A DNA stretch of 64,000 bases from Nocardioides sp. zg-DK7169 (GTDB lineage Bacteria > Actinomycetota > Actinomycetes > Propionibacteriales > Nocardioidaceae): contig NZ_JABJRA010000004.1 in the NCBI RefSeq assembly GCF_013155365.1, positions 124,001 through 188,000 of the forward strand, read 5' to 3'. The translations under genes were made by a program, and so were the position numbers. Below the pieces are notes generated by a model. It did no database searches and was not told where the DNA came from. It worked only from the letters and a program-made list of their open reading frames with translations. The stretch's first letter is position 1. Every line of letters begins with the position of its first letter. Shown here one piece after another: positions 42,373 through 50,753 of this stretch.

Positions 42373-44010
42373 TCAGTCCTCGGCGACCCAGGCGTCGTCG
42401 AAGAGGATCGCGGTCTGGCTGGTCGGCTTGATGCCGTGGACGTCCTTGTCCCAGACGTTGAAGAACGCGCCGCCGGCGAGGCTGATGTACGGCACGTCCT
42501 CGTGGAAGATCTCCTCGATGGCCGCCATGGTCTCGGCGCCCTCCTCGGGGGAGGCGTGGCCCTGGAGCTCACCGAGCAGGCGGTCCATCTCCGGGTTCGC
42601 GTAGCGGCCCGGGTTCGACAGCGAGGTGCTCGACAGCGGCTCGGACATGCTGGCATAGGGATCCTGGTCGAAGACGCTCGACGAACCGGTCGCCAGGTCG
42701 AAGTCGCCGTCGACGTAGATCGCCTTGGTCTGCTCGGCGATCGTGTTGACCAGGTCGAGCTCGATCTCGAAGCCCACCGCCTCGAGCATCGCCTTGAACG
42801 CCACGGCGCCGTCACGCGAGGCGGAGTCGGACTGGCTGAGGAAGCGCAGCTTGCCGTCGAAGCCGTCGGCCTTCGCCTCGGCGAGCAGCTCCTTGGCCTT
42901 CTCGATGTCGACGCCGGTCGGCTCGACGTCGGTGTTCCATGTCGAGGACTCCGACATCAGGCCTCGGTCGGCCAGGTCGCCGTTGCCGGTCATGCGCTCG
43001 AGGTAGAGCTCGGCGTCGATCGCGGCGCTGACCGCCTGGCGCACCCGGACGTCGCCGGTGGCGCTGTCGGGACGCGCGTTGATGTTGACCGTGCGCCCGC
43101 CGTTCACGGCGTTCACCATGCCCGGCCAGCCGTCGCGGCGCGCCTGCTGGACCATGTCGTCGGCGCGCAGGTAGGCGACGTCGATCTCGCCGGCCTTCAG
43201 CGACTCGTACTTGGTGACGTCGGCGCCGAGCATGACGAACTCGATCGAGTCGAGGTGGGGGCGACCGCCGACGTAGTCCTCGTTGGCGCTGACCACGAGC
43301 TTCTCGCCGGCGGCCTGGCTGGTGAAGACGAACGGCCCGGCGCCGATCGGCTTGAACTTCTCCGGGTTCGCGTACGCCGCGGGCGCCATGATCAGGCCCG
43401 GGCCACTGGCCAGCATGTTCGGGAAGGTCGCCCACGGCTTGTTCATCGTGAAGACGACGGTGGTGTCGTCGACGGCCTTCATCGACTTCGCGTTGCTCTG
43501 GATCAGGTTGCCCTGGAAGCCGTAGTTGGCGATGTAGTACTCCAAGCTCCCGAGCACCGCCTTGGCGTCGAGCGGGGTGCCGTCGGTGAAGGTCACGCCG
43601 TCACGCAGCTTGAGGGTCCAGGTGATGTCGTCGTCGCTCTCCAGCGACTCCGCGAGCTGGGGCTCGTAGGTGCCCGCCTCCTGGTCGTAGCGCAGGAGGG
43701 TGTCGTAGACCGCGGCCATCACGTTCATGCCGGTGGAGCCGGTCGCGTAGGTCTGGGCGGGGTTGAGGGTGGCCGTCTCGCTGTACTCCGCCACGGTCAG
43801 GGTGCCGCCGTCCACGGGCTCGCCCGGGTCGTCCTCGACGCCGACCAGGCCGGTGACGTAGATGTCGGCCAGGCTGAGGTCGCCGGAGCCGGCGTTGTTG
43901 CCGCTGTCGCTTCCGCCGTCGTCGTCGGTGTTGGCGCATCCGCTGACGGCGAGCGCGCCGATGCTCAGCACGGCGGCCACGCGGGCCCGCACGCTGATGG
44001 GCTTCTTCAC
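42373..44010 (-). CDS. Peptide/oligopeptide ABC transporter substrate-binding lipoprotein (SBP family 5)
   Basis: The protein has 545 residues. It has a lipoprotein signal peptide with lipobox LAVSGC (Cys about 26), a Gly/Asp/Ser-rich spacer (NTDDDGGSDSGNNAGSGD), then the DppA/OppA-like fold. Family segments are TWTLKLRDGVTFTDGTPLDA and VRQAVSAAIDAELY and AKELLAEAKADGFDG. It binds peptides or other solutes outside the membrane. GTG 44010 has GGAGGA three bases upstream. No permease or ATPase gene is adjacent, so it is an orphan receptor or its partners are elsewhere. A CRP-like box lies 52 bases upstream. Confidence 0.93.
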   Translation of the reverse strand: MKKPISVRARVAAVLSIGALAVSGCANTDDDGGSDSGNNAGSGDLSLADIYVTGLVGVEDDPGEPVDGGTLTVAEYSETATLNPAQTYATGSTGMNVMAAVYDTLLRYDQEAGTYEPQLAESLESDDDITWTLKLRDGVTFTDGTPLDAKAVLGSLEYYIANYGFQGNLIQSNAKSMKAVDDTTVVFTMNKPWATFPNMLASGPGLIMAPAAYANPEKFKPIGAGPFVFTSQAAGEKLVVSANEDYVGGRPHLDSIEFVMLGADVTKYESLKAGEIDVAYLRADDMVQQARRDGWPGMVNAVNGGRTVNINARPDSATGDVRVRQAVSAAIDAELYLERMTGNGDLADRGLMSESSTWNTDVEPTGVDIEKAKELLAEAKADGFDGKLRFLSQSDSASRDGAVAFKAMLEAVGFEIELDLVNTIAEQTKAIYVDGDFDLATGSSSVFDQDPYASMSEPLSSTSLSNPGRYANPEMDRLLGELQGHASPEEGAETMAAIEEIFHEDVPYISLAGGAFFNVWDKDVHGIKPTSQTAILFDDAWVAED

Positions 44011-44061
44011 TGTTCCTCCAGGGTCTGGTCCCGAGCGCTCAGCACGGACCGAGCGGCTGGC

Positions 44062-44075
44062 GTGACATGTGTCAC
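44062..44075. promoter_or_regulatory. CRP/GlxR-like box upstream of the peptide-binding protein
   Basis: GTGACATGTGTCAC, followed by A, matches TGTGA-N6-TCACA in ten of ten conserved half-site positions except the first T (C here). It lies 52 bases upstream of the GTG start. In actinobacteria such boxes bind cAMP-dependent GlxR/Crp proteins and often control solute-binding proteins. Good sequence support, function inferred. Confidence 0.6.
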
Positions 44076-44188
44076 AGCGGACAGTAGGGGCGCTCCGGCG
44101 AGATTCCTGCGAGGCGATCCCGCTCAGCGGGCAACCGGTTGCAGCGGTCCGCGATCCCCGCTCCCGGCGTCGGTCGGGGCGCCCGGCG

Positions 44189-44194
44189 TAGCCT
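44189..44194 (+). promoter_or_regulatory. Candidate -10 for a leaderless alarmone synthetase transcript
   Basis: TAGCCT (TAnnnT) ends six bases before the GTG start at 44201 and no ribosome site is present, so transcription would start at the first codon. The -35 region is poorly conserved. Confidence 0.4.
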
Positions 44195-44200
44195 GCGCTG

Positions 44201-44971
44201 GTGGGCGACGAACCTGGGCCGGAGCCGGACGCGACACCTCCGCTGGAGCTGTCCGAGGTGCTGACCACGCTCGGCTCGGCCCGTCGCGAGCTGACCCGCT
44301 TCATGGCGACCTACGAGTTCGCGATCCAGGAGATCGAGACCAAGGTCTCGATCCTGCGGGGCGAGTTCCGCCTGCTCCACCGCTACAACCCGATCGAGCA
44401 CGTCGTCAGCCGGCTGAAGACCCCGGAGAGCGTGATCGCGAAGGCCCGCCGGCTGGGCCTCGGGCCCGACCTGGACGAGCTGCGCGCCGCGATCCGCGAC
44501 ATCGCCGGCGTCCGGGTGGTGTGCAGCTTCACCAGCGACGTCTATCGGGTGCAGGAGATGCTCTGCGGACAGAGCGACATCCGGCTGCTCGAGCTCAAGG
44601 ACTACGTCGCGGCGCCCAAGCCGAGCGGCTACCGCGCGCTGCACGCCATCGTCGAGGTGCCGGTGTTCCTGTCGGGGGAGACCGTGCCGGTCCCGGTCGA
44701 GGTCCAGTTCCGCACCATCGCGCAGGACTTCTGGGCCAGCCTCGAGCACAAGATCTTCTACAAGTACGACAAGGCGGTGCCGCGCGAGCTCAGCGACGGC
44801 CTGCGCGCGGCCGCCGCGACGGCCGCCGACCTCGACCGGGTGATGGAGGGGTTCTCGGTCGAGATCGACGAGCTCGGCGACGGCGACCCGGGCACGGACG
44901 CCGTCGCCGAGGAGACCGCGGCGGAGTTCCTCGCCTTCCTCGCCTCAGCCCGCCAGGACCGGGCCGACTGA
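44201..44971 (+). CDS. Small alarmone synthetase, (p)ppGpp synthetase domain (RelQ/SAS type)
   Basis: The protein has 256 residues and only the synthetase half of RelA/SpoT, with no HD hydrolase, TGS or ACT domain. It transfers pyrophosphate from ATP to GDP/GTP. Conserved segments are RDIAGVRVVCSFTSDVYRV (metal-binding Asp region), KDYVAAPKPSGYRALHAIV (GTP site) and VEVQFRTIAQDFWASLEHK (catalytic Glu/Gln). C-terminal helices would mediate tetramerisation. GTG 44201 is probably leaderless. Its last 27 bases overlap the 3' end of the convergent FtsX-type gene. Confidence 0.93.
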   Translation: MGDEPGPEPDATPPLELSEVLTTLGSARRELTRFMATYEFAIQEIETKVSILRGEFRLLHRYNPIEHVVSRLKTPESVIAKARRLGLGPDLDELRAAIRDIAGVRVVCSFTSDVYRVQEMLCGQSDIRLLELKDYVAAPKPSGYRALHAIVEVPVFLSGETVPVPVEVQFRTIAQDFWASLEHKIFYKYDKAVPRELSDGLRAAAATAADLDRVMEGFSVEIDELGDGDPGTDAVAEETAAEFLAFLASARQDRAD

Positions 44972-46918
44972 CGCTGTCGTGGCGCGGGGTCGACGGGGAC
45001 CCGCCGCGCTCCGCGCGACCACCGGGACGACCGTGAGCAGCGGGATCAGGAACACCGTGGCGCTCAGGACGGCGTACGTCGTGAGGGCGAGCGCCGGCAC
45101 CGCGGGTCCGAGCAGCCCGGCGCTGACGCCCAGGACCGCGGGGACGATGGTGAGGGTCCCGATCAGCCACGCCACGGCGCCGGTGACCAGCGCCTCGACC
45201 GCGGCCATCGCCAGCAGCTGGCGCCGGGTCGCGCCGGTGCGCCAGAGCAGCACCAGCTCCTCGCGTCGCCCGGCGGTGGCCAGGACCAGGGCGTTGGCGG
45301 CTGCCACGCCCACGAAGACCAGCAGCAGGAGCAGCATCACGGCCGAGAGGTCGCGGGCCGAGTCGCCGGCGGCCATCGCGGAGGCGACGTACTCCTCCTC
45401 CCCGCTCGCGGTGAGCCCGAGGCCGGTGGCCGCGTCGGTGAGGGCCGAGGCGGCGCTCGCGTCGTCGGTGCGCAGCAGCACCGTGTCGGTCGGCACGGCG
45501 GCGCCGTGCGCGGCGGGGGTGTCACTGCCGACGAGGTAGTCGCCGAAGCCCAGGCCGCGGTCGTAGACGGCGACCACCGTCGCCCAGGCGAGGTCGGCCC
45601 CGTCCCAGCGGATCGCGATCCGCTCGCCGACGCCCTTGCCGGTGTCGAGGCGCGCGTCGCGGCTGACCGCCACGGTGTCGAGGCCCTCGGGGCCGCTCAG
45701 GGCGGCCAGGTCGCCCTCGACGACGTCGGGGTCCAGGGTGCCGTCGACACCCTGCGCGGGAAGGGCGCGCACCTGCAGCGGCTCCCAGCCGAGCGCTCCG
45801 AGCCAGCCGCTCTCGTCGTCGGTCCGCACCTGCGCGGGCACCGCGGCCAGCGGGACCGCCGTGTCGACGCCCGGCACCGCGGCGAGCGTGTCGAGCGCTC
45901 CCTCGTCGATGCTGCTGCCCTCGCCGGTGACGACGAGGTCGGCGTGCAGCCCGTCCGCGAGCTGCGCGGCGCCGGCGGTCGCGACCGTGTCGTCGATGGT
46001 GGCCTGCACGGTGCCGACGCCCAGCGCCAGCGCCAGCGGTACGACGACTGTCGTGAGGCGCCGGGAGAAGCCGCGGGTGTTCGCCAGCGCCAGCCGGGTG
46101 GCCGGGCCTCCGCGGCGACCGGTCCGGTCGAGGAGCCACCCGACCAGCACGGGGCCGCCGAGCGCAGCCGCGCCGACGAGCAGGAACGCCGAGACCGCCG
46201 CGGTCGCGACCCCGATGGTGCCCGGCACGACCAGCGGGCTGAACGCGGAGCCCAGGCCGGCGACGGCCACCGCGACGGCGGCGGTGCGGCGGACCCGGCC
46301 GATGCCGGCGGGCTCGACGGTGCTCCGGGCGACGGCCGCGGTGGGGGAGGTGCGCAGCGTGCCGCGGGTCGCCAGCCGGGCGGCGAGGTGGGCCACCGGC
46401 AGCAGGAAGAGGGTCGCGGCCAGCACCGGCCACGGGGAGAGGGTCATCTCGAAGCCCGGGTCGACCATCCCGGCACCGGTCAGTGCCGGGGTCAGCCGAC
46501 GCACCGCGACGAGGCCGACGACGGCCCCCAGCGGTGCCGCGATCCCGGCCACCAGCCCGATCTCGCGGGCGACCAGGCCGCGGACCTGTCCGCGGGTCGC
46601 ACCGACCGCGCGCAGCAGCGCGAAGTCGCGCTCGCGCTGGCGCAGCGCGAGCGACACGGTCGCGGCGATCACGAAGACCACCAGCAGCAGCGCGGTGCCG
46701 CTGAAGGAGAGGGCCAGGGCGACGAGGAAGCCGGCGTCGCCGGGGGAGCGGAGCCCGGACTCGACGAGCACGCCGGTGCCCGAGACCAGGACCCCGGCCA
46801 GGGCCACCACCAGGAACGGTGCGACCAGGCCCGGCAGGTGCGCCAGGGCGCCGGAGCGGGCGAGCCGCCAGCTGGCACGCCGTGTGCTCGAGGTGCTCGA
46901 GGTGCTCATGGCGCTCAC
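44945..46918 (-). CDS. FtsX-family ABC transporter permease
   Basis: The protein has about 657 residues and two FtsX blocks (about 60-180 and 535-650), each with spans around the cytoplasmic pattern RERDFALLRAVGATRGQVRG and REELVLLWRTGATRRQLLAM. A large extracytoplasmic domain sits in between (from about 330). This is the layout of MacB/LolE-type mechanotransmission exporters. GTG 46918 overlaps the ATPase stop (GTGA); an internal ATG at 46909 is the alternative. It forms an operon with the ATPase and lies beside a two-component system, as in antimicrobial-peptide response modules. Substrate unknown. Confidence 0.9.
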   Translation of the reverse strand: MSAMSTSSTSSTRRASWRLARSGALAHLPGLVAPFLVVALAGVLVSGTGVLVESGLRSPGDAGFLVALALSFSGTALLLVVFVIAATVSLALRQRERDFALLRAVGATRGQVRGLVAREIGLVAGIAAPLGAVVGLVAVRRLTPALTGAGMVDPGFEMTLSPWPVLAATLFLLPVAHLAARLATRGTLRTSPTAAVARSTVEPAGIGRVRRTAAVAVAVAGLGSAFSPLVVPGTIGVATAAVSAFLLVGAAALGGPVLVGWLLDRTGRRGGPATRLALANTRGFSRRLTTVVVPLALALGVGTVQATIDDTVATAGAAQLADGLHADLVVTGEGSSIDEGALDTLAAVPGVDTAVPLAAVPAQVRTDDESGWLGALGWEPLQVRALPAQGVDGTLDPDVVEGDLAALSGPEGLDTVAVSRDARLDTGKGVGERIAIRWDGADLAWATVVAVYDRGLGFGDYLVGSDTPAAHGAAVPTDTVLLRTDDASAASALTDAATGLGLTASGEEEYVASAMAAGDSARDLSAVMLLLLLVFVGVAAANALVLATAGRREELVLLWRTGATRRQLLAMAAVEALVTGAVAWLIGTLTIVPAVLGVSAGLLGPAVPALALTTYAVLSATVFLIPLLTVVPVVARSAAGPRRPRATTASVGPVLAG

Positions 46919-47691
46919 TGCTCCAGGCCCAGCATGCGGTCGGCGACCGTCTGCGCCGTCGGGTCGAGGAGGTGGTCGACCAGGCGGCCGTCGGAGAGGA
47001 ACAGCACCTGCTCGGCGGTCGCGGCCACCTGGGCGTCGTGGGTCACCATGACGACCGTCTGGCCGAGGTCGCGGGCGGTGTCGCGCAGGAGCGTCAGGAC
47101 CGCGGCCCCGGTGCGGGCGTCGAGGGCGCCGGTGGGCTCGTCGGCGAACACCACCGTCGGGCGGGCGAAGAGGGCCCGCGCGATCGCGACCCGCTGCGCC
47201 TGGCCGCCGGAGAGCTCGCCCGGGCGGCGCTGCTCCATCCCGGTGAGCCCGACCGCCTCCAGGAGCTCGGCCTGCCAGTGCAGGTCGGGCTCGCGCCCGG
47301 CCAGCATCGCCGGCAGCTGGACGTTGTCGGCCACGCTGAGGTGGGGGACGAGGTTGTAGGCCTGGAAGACGAAGCCGATGTGGTCGCGGCGGAACCGGGT
47401 CAGCGCGTCGGGCGACAGGGCGCTGATGTCGCGCTCGCCGACGACGACCCGCCCGCTCGTGGGGACGTCGAGGCCCGCAGCGCAGTGCAGGAGCGTGGAC
47501 TTGCCGGAGCCCGAGGGGCCCATCACGGCGGTGAAGGAGCCGGTGTCCAGGGTCAGCGAGACCCCGCGCAGGGCGGGGACCGGCTCCGGCGCCCCGGCGT
47601 ACTGCTTGCGTACGTCGAGGAGCCGGAGCGCGGCCGTGGTCGTGCCGGCGGGGCGCGGACGGGTGGTCTGGTCGGTCGGTGAGGGGGTCAT
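46915..47691 (-). CDS. ABC transporter ATP-binding protein (LolD/MacB type)
   Basis: The protein has 258 residues. Walker A is GPSGSGKSTLL, Q-loop GFVFQAYNLVPHLSV, signature LSGGQAQRVAIARAL, Walker B VVFADEPTGALDART and switch His MVTHDAQVA. These motifs, especially FADEPTGALD, mark the lipoprotein/macrolide-exporter subfamily that pairs with FtsX permeases. ATG 47691 has GAGGAA five bases upstream. It is the first gene of the two-gene transporter operon. Confidence 0.95.
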   Translation of the reverse strand: MTPSPTDQTTRPRPAGTTTAALRLLDVRKQYAGAPEPVPALRGVSLTLDTGSFTAVMGPSGSGKSTLLHCAAGLDVPTSGRVVVGERDISALSPDALTRFRRDHIGFVFQAYNLVPHLSVADNVQLPAMLAGREPDLHWQAELLEAVGLTGMEQRRPGELSGGQAQRVAIARALFARPTVVFADEPTGALDARTGAAVLTLLRDTARDLGQTVVMVTHDAQVAATAEQVLFLSDGRLVDHLLDPTAQTVADRMLGLEQ

Positions 47692-47775
47692 CGGGCTTCC
47701 TCGGTCGCAGGTGGGGGACACCCACGAACCTAGGAATTCCGGCGGCCCGCCACGAGCGGCGCGGGAGGGAGATCA

Positions 47776-47806
47776 CGAGGTTGCATCCTTCGATGCAAGC
47801 GCCTCG
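47776..47806. promoter_or_regulatory. Inverted repeat between two-component genes and the FtsX-type ABC operon
   Basis: TTGCATC (47781-47787) and GATGCAA (47792-47798) are perfect inverted copies around CTTC. CGAGG (47776-47780) and CCTCG (47802-47806) extend the stem after a 3-base bulge. It lies 90 bases upstream of the ABC ATPase start and 31 bases after the response-regulator stop. It may be the regulator's binding site, or a terminator of the two-component operon. Confidence 0.5.
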
Positions 47807-47836
47807 TCCGGGGTCGGCCGCGAGGGCCGGGGGGCC

Positions 47837-48502
47837 TCAGTCGGGGACCGCGACGACCTTGTTCTGGTAGGCCCAGACCGCGGCCTGGAGCCGCGAGCGG
47901 ACCCCGAGCTTGGGCATCATCCGGGCCAGGTGCGACTTCACCGTGGAGGTCTCCAGCACCAGCTCCGCGGCGATCTCGTCGTTGGAGAGCCCCTGGGCGA
48001 GCAGCAGCAGGATGTCGTGCTCGCGCGCGGTGAGCAGCTCGGAGGCGCGGCCGGCGGTGACCGGCACGATCTCGCGGCGGGTGACCACCTCGCGCAGCAC
48101 CCGCTTGGTGAGCGCGTCGTCGAGCGTGCCGTTGCCGCGGGCGACGGAGCGGACCGCGGCGACCAGCACCTCGGGCTCGGCGTCCTTGAGCAGGAAGCCG
48201 GAGGCGCCGGCCTCGAGCGCGCCGAAGAGGTACTCGTCGATGTCGAAGGTGGTCAGCACCAGCACCGGCACCGGGTCCTCGACCCCGGGACCGCAGAGCT
48301 CGCGGGTGGCGCTGATGCCGTCCTGGCCGGGCATCCGGATGTCCATGCAGACCACGTCGGGGCGCAGCGTGCGCGCGGCCTCGACCGCCTCGCGCCCGTC
48401 GGTCGCGACCGCGACCACCTCGAGGTCGCGCTCGGCGTCGAGCAGGGTGCGCAACCCTGCGCGGACCAGCGGCTGGTCGTCGGCGACCACGACCCGGATC
48501 AT
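47837..48502 (-). CDS. NarL/FixJ-family response regulator
   Basis: The protein has 221 residues. The receiver domain (1-120) has VVVADDQPLVRAGL with the acidic pocket and the phosphoacceptor Asp in PDVVCMDIRMPGQDG, then Thr in VLTTFD and Lys in FLLKD. The LuxR-type helix-turn-helix (about 150-215) has LTAREHDILLLLAQGLSNDE and TSTVKSHLARMMPKLGVRS. ATG 48502 overlaps the kinase stop by four bases, so the pair is coupled. The likely target is the adjacent ABC operon. Confidence 0.95.
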   Translation of the reverse strand: MIRVVVADDQPLVRAGLRTLLDAERDLEVVAVATDGREAVEAARTLRPDVVCMDIRMPGQDGISATRELCGPGVEDPVPVLVLTTFDIDEYLFGALEAGASGFLLKDAEPEVLVAAVRSVARGNGTLDDALTKRVLREVVTRREIVPVTAGRASELLTAREHDILLLLAQGLSNDEIAAELVLETSTVKSHLARMMPKLGVRSRLQAAVWAYQNKVVAVPD

Positions 48503-49803
48503 GCGTCCTCCCCGGTTGTCTGCCCTGTCCGTCCGGGCTGCTCGGCCTGCCCAGCCCGTTCGAGGCGGTCGCGCGGCACCCGCAGGGCGACCTCCCAGCC
48601 GCCGTCGGCCGTGGGGCCGACGACGAGGGCTGCGCCGGTGAGCTCGGCGCGCTCGCGCATCCCGAGGATCCCGAAGCCGTCGCGCCCCTGCTCGCTGCCG
48701 GAGCGCGGGGAGCGCTCGTTGCGCACCGTCACCAGCACGCCGTAGGGGTCGCGGTCGTCGAGGACGACCTCGGCGCGCGCCCCGGGCGCGTGCCGCGCGG
48801 CGTTGGCCAGCGCCTCCTGCGCCATCCGGTACGCCGCGAGCTGGGCCAGTGGGCCGACGCCGTCGCCGAGCGGGTGTCCGCCGCTCAGCACGGTCAGCCC
48901 GACGTCGCGGCCGGCGGTCGTGAGGTCCTCGACCAGCGCGGTGATGCCCGCCAGCGACTCCGGGCGCACCCGGTCGGGGCCGCCCGCCCCGGCGTCGTCC
49001 TCGCGCAGCAGGCCGACCAGGCTGCGCAGGTCGCGCAGCACCGCGGTGCTCTGCTGGCGCACCTGGGCGACCGCGGCCTTGGCGCCGGCCGGGTCGGAGT
49101 CGATCTGGGTGCCGATCGCCGCGGTCATCACGGCGATCCCGGAGAGGTGGTGGGCGGCGATGTCGTGCAGCTCGCGCGCCATCGCGGTGCGCTCGCGGGC
49201 GACCGCGGCCTGCACCAGTGCGCCGTGCTCGCGCTCCAGCGCCGCGGTCCGGCTCTCGCGCGCCGAGCGGATCTCGCGCCGCGCGGCCACCACGACCGCC
49301 ACGACCAGCGGTACGCCGACCGTCGAGACGCCCTGGAGCAGGCCGAGACCCACGGAGAGCCCGAGCGGCTCGTCGCCGCGCACGCCGCTCGCCACCGAGC
49401 CGGCACCCGCGATCAGCGCGGCCAGCACGAACGCGGACCAGGTCCGCGAGAGCGGCGCCGTGACCCCGAGCGTGTAGGCGGCGACCAGCACCGCCGGCTG
49501 CGCCAGGCCGATCGCGTCCCCGAGGCCCGCGAGCCCGCACAGCAGCATCCCGAGAGCGGTCGCGAGCAGCACGGCCCGCGGCGCCGTACGACGCCACAGC
49601 AGCGCGGTCGCCTGGAGCAGCAGCGTCACCGCGCCGAGCACCCACGCCGTCGTCGACGGCACCGGCCGGACCACCCCGGCCTCGGGTGCGACCGTCGAGA
49701 CCACGACGAGCACGACCAGGGCGAGAAGCACCAGCGCGCCGGTGACCACCGCGACGCGCACGTCGACGGCGGCGACCCTGCCTCGACGACTCACGACCGG
49801 CAC
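48499..49803 (-). CDS. Histidine kinase (HisKA_3, NarL-partner type)
   Basis: The protein has about 434 residues. The N-terminus has about five to six hydrophobic spans (to about residue 185), with no large extracellular sensor. The phosphoacceptor region is ARELHDIAAHHLSGIAVM. The ATPase domain has N-box YRMAQEALANAARHAPGA and G-box DGFGILGMRERAELTGA. The tail is disordered. GTG 49803 was used; GTG 49794 or later GTGs are possible because no ribosome site is clear. It is coupled to the response regulator. A membrane-integral or lipid/peptide signal is likely for this DesK-like layout. Confidence 0.9.
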   Translation of the reverse strand: MPVVSRRGRVAAVDVRVAVVTGALVLLALVVLVVVSTVAPEAGVVRPVPSTTAWVLGAVTLLLQATALLWRRTAPRAVLLATALGMLLCGLAGLGDAIGLAQPAVLVAAYTLGVTAPLSRTWSAFVLAALIAGAGSVASGVRGDEPLGLSVGLGLLQGVSTVGVPLVVAVVVAARREIRSARESRTAALEREHGALVQAAVARERTAMARELHDIAAHHLSGIAVMTAAIGTQIDSDPAGAKAAVAQVRQQSTAVLRDLRSLVGLLREDDAGAGGPDRVRPESLAGITALVEDLTTAGRDVGLTVLSGGHPLGDGVGPLAQLAAYRMAQEALANAARHAPGARAEVVLDDRDPYGVLVTVRNERSPRSGSEQGRDGFGILGMRERAELTGAALVVGPTADGGWEVALRVPRDRLERAGQAEQPGRTGQTTGEDA

Positions 49804-49891
49804 GCTACCGGCGCGGGGAAGGCCCCCGGCACGGTTCCGCTGGCCGGGACCGTGCAGGGCGCCGACGACGTGTCCTGTGCCACACAGGAGG

Positions 49892-50587
49892 ATGCGCGCG
49901 ATCACGCCCGACCAGACCGACTCCGCGACCTACGGCCCGGACGGGGCCGGCTACGTCATGAGCGACTACCTCGGCGCCCACACCGCGAAGGAGCCCGGCG
50001 AGCAGGCCTACCTGGTCGAGCAGCTGGCCCCGGAGCTGCGCGCGCACTTCCACGAGGTCGACCAGTTCCAGGTGGTCCTCGCCGGCGGCGGCTCGATCGG
50101 GCGCGAGGACGCGGCCCCCGGCGTCGTGCACTACACCGACGCCTACACCTCCTATGGCCCGATCCGGTCCGAGCCGGGGGTCGGGATCTCCTACCTGACC
50201 CTGCGCCGCGACCCGACCACCGGCATCAACTACATGCCGGAGGAACGGGAGAAGCGACGCCGCCTGGCGGGCCGCGGTGAGCACTTCACGGTCGTCCTCG
50301 ACGGGCGGGTCGTCACGGGGGCCGGACCGGTCGAGCTGGGCGGCACCGGCCGCGGCGCGCGGGCCTACGGCGTACGCCTGGCCGTCGGCGAGAGGCTGGG
50401 TCTCGGCGACCTTCCGGCCGGGCAGGCGGGGTACGCCGTGGTGCTCGCCGGCGCGCTCGTCGCGGCGGAGCGTCCGCTCCCGGCGGGGAGCCTGGTGTCC
50501 TTCGAGGACGTCGCCGAGGTCACCGGCCTCGCCGCCGGACCCGAGGGGGCCGAGGTCGCGGTGGCGCTGTTCGCGCCGTCGCGGTGA
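49892..50587 (+). CDS. Cupin-like protein of unknown function
   Basis: The protein has 231 residues. The first half has a cupin-like metal site pattern, LRAHFHEVDQFQVVLAGGG, followed by VHYTDAYTSYGPIRSEPG and a strand-rich region; the second half is a weaker repeat of the fold. It is probably a cytosolic RmlC-type protein with a metal at HxH. ATG 49892 follows AGGAGG with no spacing, which is odd; no other start fits, and ATG 49959 would remove the N-terminus. It is divergent from the histidine kinase. The reaction is unknown. Confidence 0.72.
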   Translation: MRAITPDQTDSATYGPDGAGYVMSDYLGAHTAKEPGEQAYLVEQLAPELRAHFHEVDQFQVVLAGGGSIGREDAAPGVVHYTDAYTSYGPIRSEPGVGISYLTLRRDPTTGINYMPEEREKRRRLAGRGEHFTVVLDGRVVTGAGPVELGGTGRGARAYGVRLAVGERLGLGDLPAGQAGYAVVLAGALVAAERPLPAGSLVSFEDVAEVTGLAAGPEGAEVAVALFAPSR

Positions 50588-50681
50588 GGGCCAGGCATTT
50601 TTCGGTGAGCGGGAAGCCCTCGCCGTGTGATGCGGGTCGCGGCTAGCGTCCGAGCCTCCGAGCCCGCCCCGAGGAGCCAGC

Positions 50682-50753
50682 ATGCCTACCCCCGTCACCG
50701 CGGACGCCGTCCGTACCCCGCACGTCCCGAGCGAGCGGAGCCGGCGCCGATGA
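50682..50753 (+). CDS. 23-residue leader ORF overlapping the acyl-CoA synthetase start
   Basis: ATG 50682 has GAGGAG five bases upstream, the best ribosome site in the region. The frame reads MPTPVTADAVRTPHVPSERS then RRR and ends in TGA at 50751-50753. That stop overlaps the acyl-CoA synthetase ATG (50750) as ATGA. The peptide ends in Arg-rich codons. Translational coupling of the operon's first enzyme to a leader peptide is inferred; it may also be attenuation. It is too short to be recognised by similarity. Confidence 0.5.
   Translation: MPTPVTADAVRTPHVPSERSRRR

Noticed and set aside
42436..45036. 866-codon open frame antisense to the peptide-binding protein and overlapping the alarmone synthetase
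   Set aside because: Shadow frame; both real genes have full family motifs.
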